Assembly: GCA_028015205.1 (NCBI GenBank)
Contig: JAPWFG010000024.1
Span: forward strand, 1,488,001 to 1,552,000
Direction of reading: 5' to 3'
DNA from: Mytilisepta virgata
Lineage: Eukaryota; Mollusca; Bivalvia; Mytilida; Mytilidae
DNA: 64,000 nt
Shown here: positions 36,774-46,400 of the stretch, in pieces
Layout: the number at the start of each line of letters is the position of its first letter
Position numbering within the stretch: the stretch's first letter is position 1
The notes under the pieces: model-generated
The model's database searches: none
What the model was told of the DNA's origin: nothing
Seen by the model: the letters and a program-made list of their open reading frames with translations, nothing else
Made by a program: the position numbers and the translations under genes

Positions 36774-37794
36774 TTAAGGGGACGATATTCTGGGGAGGGG
36801 GCAGGAGGATTTGTTTGGGTTATTTATTTTTGTGGAAAATAAAGACAGATTATTTATTTTCTGCACCGTTGAAGCATGATTTTTCATTTTCAGTAAAACA
36901 AGGGACTGATTATTTATTTTCACAATTATATTTATAATATTTGAAAATACACAATTTTTAAATTCATGTTTTTATTCTTAAATAAATAACATAGTCAAGG
37001 TTGTATCTGTTCGAAATTTTGGCTGTTCCACCTTGCAATCTCAGTCCCTGTCCAGGACTGTGGTATTCTTTAAGACCATCATAAAGATACTATTTGTTAT
37101 TGTGTGTGATGCAAGCACAAAAATGGCCACCATTGCCATAAAGCTGTGCACCCAGTTCATAACTGCAAAATCAAGAAACTTAATTGTAGGTGCAAATAGA
37201 AATATGCAATGTTTATAATGCATGCTTGTACATTCATTTTGTATTGAGCATTGCTCTGTTTAAAGTAAAGGAGAAAGGAAAATGAGGGGCATTTCCAGGA
37301 TATTTGAAAGGGGAGGTGTATAATAAAAATTTGGAAAAATTTTTGGGACTTTTTTTTGCTAAAAACATAAAATAATTGTGAAATGCACTAATGTAACGGT
37401 TCCTGACTTGGAGCATGTATATTTTATAGTTAAAGTGTCAGGGTTTGATATTTTTTATGCCGAATTCTCTCCATTAATTGTCTATGGTATATTAAAATGA
37501 TTGGATGGATCTTAACAGCAGTAGACCAATAACGAGAAATTCCAAATTCTAGGGTATAAGGCGTTTAACTTAACATTTCAATAGTCTTTTAAAGAAATCA
37601 GATTATGTGTTGAATTAATGAATATAATAAATTGCCATATTCAATACAATATAAGCAGATTACGATAGTTTTTTTTTTTTTGAAAAGGGGGGGGGGGGGG
37701 GGGTGTACGCCCATTGCGCTCTCACTTGGACCCGCCCATGAAAGTGGAATGCAGATATATATTTCTGAAGTTTAAGGTAAATATACCAGTATGT

Positions 37795-37836
<42 letters not shown>

Positions 37837-38376
37837 AGTATAATAAGTTTATACTTACATTTTATAAATTCAATGAGATGAAATACATTATGTACCATTT
37901 AATCGAAATTAATCATCCTCTGGAAGGGAATCTTCTGAATTCAAAACTGCATATATTGCATACGTACAAAAAACAATATAGGTTAAAATGGGAAAAGGTA
38001 TTAAAGTGAAGTAAATGTTCATGAGACAATATACCTCAGGTGAAATGAAACCCATTTCACACATTTCAAAAAACATTAATATTTATATATGGTGTAGTTT
38101 ATATATTATTAAAAGATTTGGGAAGTCTTTCCCGAAATATATGAAAAAAGACGAATTTTGGTAGAATTTGGTGCCATCTCATCCTTTAAAACATCCATTT
38201 ATAAAATGGTTTAAAAGACCTGCCGAGTTATTTATTTTCAATAAATTGTAGGTGAGGTTATTCATTTTTAAACTACCACAGAACAAACCATTCTTTTTTG
38301 TTATTATCAAGACTGAGTTATTTATTTTCAAAATCCTCCTGGCCCCCACCAGAATATCAAATGGTCGTCCCTTTAG
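36774..38376. mobile_element. TIR-bounded non-autonomous element, 1.6 kb
   Basis: Left end aaggggacgatattctgggg, then agggggcaggagga. The right end in reverse complement is aaagggacgaccatttgata, then ttctggtgggggccaggagga. Inside each end are paired, repeated motifs gattatttattttc / gaaaataaataa. The interior holds a G17 run (37687-37703) and a (TA)n tract. No transposase frame. Confidence 0.6.
37799..37834. repeat. (TA)n microsatellite
   Basis: About 18 uninterrupted TA dinucleotides. Confidence 0.95.
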
Positions 38377-39176
38377 GTGTTCTTGGCTAAAATTAAATTA
38401 AGAGTTGTCTTTCTTTATTTCTAGATAGAGCAACTCAAATGGTTTTTTTAATTATTATTATTATTATTAATGTGGTGTTTTATCTTTTAATTATTTTGTG
38501 TTCTGTCCTTACATCATATTGTACCTTTAATATAATACTGATACAAGGAAGACATCAATGTATCTGACATAATACGTAATAATAGATATTAATGCATTTG
38601 CTTGGTCATAAATTTTTAAAAAAAATTCTTGTTGTTTTGCATTTGTATTTAAAAATAATTAAAGTACACTGACTTCATGTTTGTAGGACTTATCATGGCA
38701 GCTAAGAAGTCTTTTTATTATTTTTATTTAATTAAACCGAATGCATTTTATTACACCATGCAAAAAAAAATCAGTTCTCTTAAACGGTTCAGAAATATTG
38801 GATATCTCTGTCGACGCAGCATGTCGACAAGCAAAATTTGATCAAGTGTGACATTGTATCAATGTAAAACTCGGGTCACAAAAAATTCCCATATCACGAT
38901 TGTCAAGTGACCGCTCCATTAAAGGAACAATTTCCCCATTTCAGTCTCTGAAAAACAAATAATTTATTGAATACAATGTTGGGCATTCGAGATATCAGTT
39001 ACTTCGTTTGAGACACTTCATAACAGTTCACTGTTACAATTACTCGTTTCTGGATTAAATTTATCGTTTTTTAACATATGTTCAAAATTTACTTCTGATG
39101 CACAATTCCAATGTGTTGAAGTATGACTATGCTTATCACTGAATACATCAATTTCAGTGCATCAATCAAATACTAT
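38377..39176. other. Intergenic, no gene seen
   Basis: AT-rich, with short att and aat runs; no supported exon or repeat family. Confidence 0.4.
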
Positions 39177-39300
39177 GAAGTAAGTAAGGGTCCATGTCTA
39201 TATTCCGAAATCCCATTGGTCCGAAAGTCTATTTGTCCGAAAGCCCAATACTCCGAACGTCCATTCGTCTGAAAGCCCAATAGTCCGAAAATGGTATGCC
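39177..39300. repeat. Short repeats of the tccgaaagcccaa type
   Basis: At least six variants (attggtccgaaagtctattt, gtccgaaagcccaat, ctccgaacgtccattc, gtctgaaagcccaat, agtccgaaaatgg) spaced 16-20 bp. A partial echo is at about 39778-39820 (tttgaaggcctagtagtcca). Confidence 0.75.
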
Positions 39301-39368
39301 TAAAAGTCAAAGATTGTACGACTACAATAGACATTTCAAACTAGTATGTTTATGAAGGCCAGTAAAGG

Positions 39369-39510
39369 CCATTTCGTGTTTTCGCATTTTCGCCCTTCAT
39401 ACTCTATTTCGCGTTTTTGCGTTTTCGCGATTTCGCGATTTGGCGTTTTCGCGTTTTTGTGATTTCGTGTTTTCCCGTTTTCTCGTTATGGCCTTTTCGC
39501 CTTTTCGTCT
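39369..39510. repeat. CpG-bearing ttttcgcg micro-array
   Basis: About fifteen degenerate copies of an 8-10 bp core (ttttcgcg, tttcgcgattt, gcgttttcgcg, ttttcgcc). Locally CpG-rich in an otherwise CpG-poor AT-rich window. Confidence 0.8.
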
Positions 39511-39892
39511 CTGAAAGTGACAACTTAGGGGCATTCTGTAAGAGTTAGGGATACCCATTTAATCAGATAAACCGTTAAGAAAACAAATATAATGTATAAA
39601 TAAAAAGCTAAAACTTTTCCACTGACCAAACAGGACATTCAACGGTGCATGTAGCGCACAGGTGAATTATAAGTTTTGCTAGATCAAGAGATGTAGATTC
39701 GTAGATTCGCAGAATTGAATTTCGAATTTCGATGAGTAGTTATACACGTAGATGAAGTGTGAATTGTAAAGATTAGTAGTTTGAAGGCCTAGTAGTCCAA
39801 AGGCCCGGTAGTCTGTATAATAGAATAAATCAGTTGACATAAAATTTATTGTTTTACATGTAGTTGTCTCGCCTTGAAGACATATAAACTTT

Positions 39893-40018
39893 ATAAGATA
39901 TCTCATATCCTTTATAAGATATCTTATATACTTTAGAAGATATCTTATAACGTATATAAGATATCTTATAAAAACTAGATTATATAAGATATCTTATATG
40001 TTATATGAGATATCTTGA
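39893..40018. repeat. Six 14-bp palindromes ataagatatcttat on a 7/21-bp grid
   Basis: Copies begin at 39893, 39914, 39935, 39956, 39984 and 40005, giving spacings 21, 21, 21, 28 and 21. Copies 2, 4 and 5 are perfect palindromes; the others differ by one to three bases. Spacers are 7 or 14 bp. Confidence 0.9.
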
Positions 40019-40710
40019 AGTTAGAATAAATAGTAAAACGGCTTGCCATATTAATAGGCAAAAATTCAAATTGTTTTTTTTTCTCTCAGATAATTGCTAG
40101 TAATCTGGGTATTTATATAATAAAAATGAGATGGATTATATAACACTTCTTTTCAGAGTGATGCAGACACCATTGAGTTCTTTGTTTTTTTAATGAAGAA
40201 ATAAAATATCTTTTCCCCTTATTTGTTCTACCTACTGTTATACCTACTTTAAAGAAGGATAACTCTTGAAAATGGGAGGTAACGCAAGGATTCTAATACC
40301 TTTTCATCACTTTCGAATGAGAGTCGACCTTGAAGTTAAGTATTCTGAATTAGTCAGTTTAACATTTGCATACCGATATATGTAATATTACGTGTTATAT
40401 AGTAAATATTTATACATGTACAGTAAGCAGGCCATGTACAAGGTTACAAAAATTATTACTTGATTAAAATAGTCAATGTCCGAAGCACATTTAATTTGAA
40501 AAAAAAACTTTCAGGTCCTGTGGAAATTGTTTTTTTTAAAAAGTGCATTTCCTATGCCAAATTGCACCGGTTCCATGCCTTGATAAATTTTTACTGGTCC
40601 CTAATCATTATAAAACTGCCTTTTTACCTGACTTGAAGTTATAGTCCATACAGTTATTAAGAATTCTTCAAAACTGAAATAAGACTAATTTCTTTTATAT
40701 GGAATAACCT
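40019..40710. other. Intergenic, no gene seen
   Basis: AT-rich, with no exon or repeat family recognised. Confidence 0.4.
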
Positions 40711-40719
40711 GGTAAAATT

Positions 40720-41066
40720 CAATCTAATTAAAAACAGATCTCTCCCGTTTTCTGATATGTCGCGTGGGAGATCTAACGAAACCCGCTTTGAGGTCACATG
40801 TGAGTGACCTCGTAGGTGTGTCCTGTTCGACCAATGAAATTGCGGCTTACGCGATCTTGTAAGTTGATTACGAAGGAATCGTCAGTCCCCAGAATTCATA
40901 AACTTTTTTGATTGGCTTACTGATAGGAAGTCAACTCATTTGCATGTCATTATAAATTCATAAGTTCCAGTTCACTCACATGTGACCTCAAAGCGGATTT
41001 CGTTAGATCTCCCACGCGACATATCAGAAAACGGGAGCGATGAGAGATCGGTTTATAATTAGATTG
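40720..41066. mobile_element. 347-bp MITE with long TIRs and 9-bp target duplication (Mutator-like)
   Basis: Target duplication ggtaaaatt at 40711-40719 and 41067-41075. TIRs of about 90 bp start caatctaatta and include ctgatatgtcgcgtgggaga, gatctaacgaaa and ttgaggtcacatgtgagtga. The left arm lacks a few bases near atctctc relative to the right. Long TIRs with a 9-bp duplication are typical of Mutator-like elements. No ORF. Confidence 0.85.
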
Positions 41067-41075
41067 GGTAAAATT

Positions 41076-41968
41076 ATACGTATCCACCTACTAGCCTCAA
41101 TAGAAGCTACGCCACTGTAATATTCTTAGGTCAATATAATTCTTATTGAATTAAAATTTTACATTTTACAAAATAAATATTAGACGTTTGTCTTAATATT
41201 TATAAATACAGCGAAGGTTATTAACATGATGATATTGGCTTCAGACAATTTGAATACAAAATTTCCACAATTTCTCATCAGTTGTACCCAAAGCCTAAAA
41301 TGTAAAACACAAAAACAACAGCCCAAAAGGTTGAAGAGCAAATTCAAAAATGCCAAAAAGACCAAAATGGGTTATGTCAAAACTATCTAAGGACAGAGCT
41401 CCTTTTTTACAAGTTTTACAATTTGTAACAGTTAATTTAAAGTATCAATTTCGACTTGTTTCGAAATATAATCAGCTGAGCTGGGGATTCCATCGTTGAC
41501 TTAGGGTCCAAGTAAAAGTTTTATTCAACAATAGTGACAATCTTCAATTTGTTAAAGGCGGTCACTATATGGTAGAATATAATAGTGTATCTTGCGAAAA
41601 TGTTGGTAAAGTTTTAAACCATGAACAAATATACAAGACTACAGAAAGACTCAAAAACTAGCATAGAGAATCACTGTAAAGCAAAAGAGCGAACCCAGTT
41701 ACTCGGGAGGGTCCTATTTAATGCTTTATGGCATCGGTAATGTGATTCATGGGAGTCAACAAAATCGGTCTAGTGGTACATTTAGTCTGAACTCGGGAAA
41801 GGAAACAGAGGTCTTACAATATCAGAAGTCATTTGTAAAATAGGAACTTTGTAACGATCAAATGCTTCACGATTACGACTATAATTACATCGCAAAGATA
41901 TCGACAGTTCTGTCATATCTATTGAAAACATTAATTTGTCACCTATTTATTTGTTTATTTCTTTTTAG
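41076..41968. other. No gene or repeat seen
   Basis: AT-rich. A 61-codon minus ORF at 41180-41365 has no features and is taken as chance. Confidence 0.4.
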
Positions 41969-42044
41969 TCGTATGTAAGAATGTTTCTAACAGAACAATA
42001 ATTACTCAGCTACAGGATGAACCCACTCTTGACCCACGAATCCC
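41969..42044 (+). CDS. Isolated candidate exon, unknown protein
   Basis: Flanked by a good acceptor (atttctttttag) and a consensus donor (gtaagt). In one frame it is fully open: VCKNVSNRTIITQLQDEPTL then DPRIP, with one cysteine and an NxT/S glycosylation-type site. The start phase is 1 and the end phase 0 or 2 depending on the frame taken. No partner exon was found nearby. I do not recognise the protein; it may be a chance exon. Confidence 0.3.
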
Positions 42045-42944
42045 GTAAGTAACTTGATCTAAAGCATGTTACATATCTACAACACTGAGGTTTTGGATTC
42101 TCGCTGCTAGAAACACCATATAAAATGGTATTTCCTGAATTACTAAACGTTGTATTCTTTATATTCTAAATTTCTTGTGCGATGTTTCTTTATATTTACT
42201 TGATGTTAGTTTGCAGTCTTGTTTTCTTCATTTGTCATATTTCTGTAAACATTCTGAGCGATCGATATTTAATCCCTAATTTTCGTCAAAGAAATAACTT
42301 TTTTCAACAAACTTTCGGAACTAATGTTTTCTAGACGAATTTGCAATAAATAAGCTTTTTGCCGGCTTTTTATGCACTTTAATCAAGCAAACTAGTGTTA
42401 TCTATGATTTTGGAGAGTCTTCAATCCCGTTAAACCAATTTAGAATTTGTCATGTAAGGATTTTCAAAATTCCAACTGTTGCACTTTAGTGTTAGTTCCT
42501 GACTTTTAAATTTATATTTAATACATCTACATATGTTTTGTTTTTCGTTGAATCCTTAAAATTATATATTTCTTTCTAGGTAATCAATTAAATCAAAATG
42601 ATAATAAATTTAAGAAAAATCGTGACTAAAATTTTAATTGAAAATACAATGGTACACTATTGTCTTTAAATATTAATTACATATATGTAAAAAATGTTAA
42701 AACACTGATTTGAAACTTGATACTAATTACATGTACGAGACATAATAATGCATTTAGAGGAAAATATTCTAGATATTTGCACACGTATCTGATCCATGGC
42801 TAGATAATCTTTGCAGTATGCTAAATATAATGGGATGTAAGTAAAATGAAGTCAGAATTAGATGAAAATAAAACTGCATCTCAAAATTTTTATTATATAA
42901 ATTATCTTTTCTTAGGAGTTCAAATTATTATAAATAAAATATAT
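42045..42944. other. No gene seen; possible 3' flank of the minus-strand cysteine-rich gene
   Basis: AT-rich. A minus-strand AATAAA (42893-42888) lies about 260 bp beyond the stop of the gene ending at 43150. Confidence 0.35.
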
Positions 42945-43007
42945 TCTTTGTCACCATGTCTGTTTCAGGATTACACTCTGTGACAGTTACATCAAATTTG
43001 CATCCAA
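42945..43007 (-). pseudogene. Truncated duplicate of the cysteine-rich gene's last exon
   Basis: This is the first about 63 bp of exon 43379-43150, with its acceptor (gttattttttag), duplicated 372 bp downstream. It breaks off inside the exon after the second cysteine, so it cannot encode the domain. It is part of a 131-bp identical direct repeat (42945-43075 and 43317-43447). Confidence 0.75.
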
Positions 43008-43447
43008 CTAAAAAATAACAGGTAATGGAATATTAAAAAATAAAAACAACTGAACAACAATGTGCCATTCAAATAACCGTGCTTCTACTGATCGCTTTAT
43101 AAGTTACAAACATTCGGCAAAACTTCTGTATCAGGATTAAGAATAATGTTCAATTTTTGTTAGGGTCGAATTCATCAAAATGAGGAAACTTCTTTCGTCT
43201 GCCTCCACGTCCTCCTTTAAATCTAGTTATCTCAATTATCTTGTCGTGCAAACCACATGAGTATGCAATTGATTTTGATTGGCAGACTGTTGAGTCACCT
43301 GACGTTAGTTTAAATGTCTTTGTCACCATGTCTGTTTCAGGATTACACTCTGTGACAGTTACATCAAATTTGCATCCAACTAAAAAATAACAGGTAATGG
43401 AATATTAAAAAATAAAAACAACTGAACAACAATGTGCCATTCAAATA
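42945..43447. repeat. 131-bp direct repeat, 372-bp spacing
   Basis: 42945-43075 and 43317-43447 appear identical over the compared bases, from tctttgtcaccatg to ccattcaaata. Each includes the exon acceptor and the start of the exon of the cysteine-rich gene. Near identity indicates a recent duplication. Confidence 0.9.
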
Positions 43448-46400
43448 CCTCTGGTGTTTTTTAACGTGTGTTCCGTCATGAATTAACACGTGATACATAT
43501 ATAGGACCCAATAAAGTTATGACGCTTAACCCCCCCCCCCCCCCCCCTGTTGGTTTATAAATGAAAATGCAACTAACGAGTAGGATAATTTTCTCCAGCA
43601 ATTGTTCCACGTTTAGGGTCACTTTCAAAATTTTGTTTGATGCCTTTTAAAATCTAGAGGCATAGCCTGTTATTTTGTCTCTTGATATTTATTTTTGATA
43701 ATGACTTAGAAATACGTTACAAAACAAATTTTCTTCATTGTGAGACAGTTTTAACTCACATTTGCCAACTTAATGTCTTTAAGACAGTTTGTTCAATACT
43801 TAGGACACCCAGACCAAACAATTTTCTTCACTGTAAGTGGGTTAATATATCTCCTGTCATGTTACATATAGATAATACGTTATTGCATTAAAAAAACCCT
43901 GTTTGGTTAAGAAATACACACATACACATATTACAGAATAAAAAACAAACAAGGCTTTCCAAAATAAAAAAGGAAATTCTTGGATGTCCTTTTTACCGGT
44001 ATGAAATTGAAAAATTCCATCAAAATGGCAAAAACAACATTTTTAGTCTGTTTATTTGTATAAATTGGTGGTATATTTCAGAAAAGGTAAAACCCAAAGA
44101 ATAAATTTATTCCAAAGTAACAATAAATATACTATTAACATTAAAGTTCATTATTAAATGTATCTTCCTAAGATAAATATATCAGAATAAATTTATTCTT
44201 GGGTCATGAACAATTTCAAAGCTAACTGCTTGTAGACTGAGAATAAATTTATTCTTACCTCTGATATGACCCAGCTTTATTAATAGCCATCTTAATTGTT
44301 TTGTTGAGAATAAATTTATTCTTAAAATCTGAGTTTACAATCTACTTTTCCAGAGAATAAATTTATTCTTTAAATCCAAATGTACAATCTTCTTTTTCAG
44401 AGAATAAATTTATTCTTTAAATCTAAATGTACAATCTTCTTTTTCAGGGAATAAATTTATTCTTTAAATCCAAATGTACAATCTTTTTTTTTCAGGGAAT
44501 AAATGTATTCTTTAAATCCAAATGTACAATCTTCTTTTTCAGAGAATGAATTTATTCTTTAAATCCAAACGTACAATCTTCTTTTTCAAAGAATAAATTT
44601 ATTCTTTAAACACCAAGGTACAATCTTCTTTTTCAGGGAATAAATTTATTCCCAAATACAAATATACAATCTTGTTATGCTAAAAATAAATTTTTTCTTT
44701 AATTTTGATGTACAAAGACAATTTATGTATTCCTAGCATACATTATTTTTTCTTATCTTCATCATCATTCAAAACGGCCTCGGTGGTTTCGTGGTAGCAT
44801 GCTCGCCTTGAGTGTTGAAGGTCGCAGGTTCGATCTCTGGCCGGGTCAAACCAAAGACATTTAAATTGGTATTTGCCGCTTCTCTGCCAAGCACACAGCA
44901 TCTGCATTGTAGGAGTAAGAGCAAAGGACTGGTCAGCTCGGAGTCAGTATAATGTACAAGAGTAGGCATTTGTGAGATATTGACAACTAATGCAAAGTAT
45001 CACGATTGAACTCCGAAAAGTACAATGTACTGAAATATAGCAAACAGAGTTTCTGAACGAGCACCCATAGTATGGAAATTTGAACTAAGCATATGAATTA
45101 GCTTGGCCTACAAGGTAGAAATTCGTAAAATATGTGACACACCTGTAGAAGGAGATGAAGAATCTCACAAAGTATCAATATTAAACTTCAAACAGCTCAG
45201 AAAATATAGTGTACATATAATTGTGAAACATGAATTCACAGTCAGACATCACTATAATTCTTGATTTGGGCCTTTATTAAAAAAACTGCTTACCAACTAC
45301 CCTGTTAAATCTAACATTTATTCAACTTAACTATAATATCATTCCGTCCTTGTACTTATATAACTTACATCAGTAGCTAGCTGCTTGTTTGTGTTTTTCA
45401 TTTATTAACTGTATTTGCCAATAGAAAATTCCCAGTGTATTGCAATGTAAAGCGAGTGTTGGGATGGTGACAATGTCTAATAAAATGCTCCGCTGGGCGC
45501 AGCTTGATACGACCGCAGAGGTCGAACCCTGAACAGTTGGGGCAAGTATGGACACAACATTCAACACAGCATAGGTTTCTGACACAGAATTAATGTGGTC
45601 TAAGAACTTAAAAATTTTTAATTTACCTATTCAAACTATATCAGTATTATTTGCTTTTATATATAAATCAGAAATAACCAATTTAAAATGGAAAATTTTA
45701 AAGAAGTTTAATTTTGGACCCTTTGGACCTTAATGTAGATTAATTTGAAAACGGGACCAAAAATTAAGAATCTAAATACACGGTTAGATTCGGCATATCA
45801 AAGAACCCCAATAGTTCAATTTTTGATGAAATCAAATAAAGTTCAATTTTGGACCCTTTAAACCTCAATGTGGACTAATTTGATAAACGGGCCCAAATAT
45901 CAATTTCTTGCTATTGCGCAATACTGTGCAATTGAAGATTTCTTGCTATTGCGCAATACTGTGTAATTGAAGATTTCTTGCTATTGCGCAATACTGTGCA
46001 ATTGAAAATGTCTTGCTATTGCACAATACTTATTATAATAATTTACACATCCTGTTTGGTGTGTATCTCTGGCTTTATCATTATTATTTGCTTTTATATA
46101 TAAATCAGAAATTTAATAATAAAGTTTTTGGCAAATTTCCAATATACATAATTTAAAAGCAGTTTAGGTGAAATAAACAAAAAAGCTTCATCAGCAACAT
46201 TTTATATTGGCAAATTTCCAATGAAGTTCATTAAACTAAAGTTATTGGCAAATTTCCAATGGAATTTATTAATAATAAAGTTTTTTGCAAATTTCCAATA
46301 TAAATAATTTAAAAGCAGTTTAGGTGAGATATTCAAATGAGTTTCAATTACCAACCTTACACTACCTTTTAAATTATGTTTTGTACTTAAGTAATTGTCC

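Noticed and set aside
44099..44651. CRISPR-like array (regular repeats and spacers)
   Set aside because: The spacers are themselves repeated and the context is eukaryotic; it is a palindrome-bearing satellite.
44772..44990. tRNA gene on the plus strand
   Set aside because: Same reason; the body is shared with the copy at 22739-23009.
45370..45585. 71-codon minus ORF with cysteines as upstream exon of the cysteine-rich gene
   Set aside because: It lies in the left end of the Helitron-like element and has no matching phase-1 donor.
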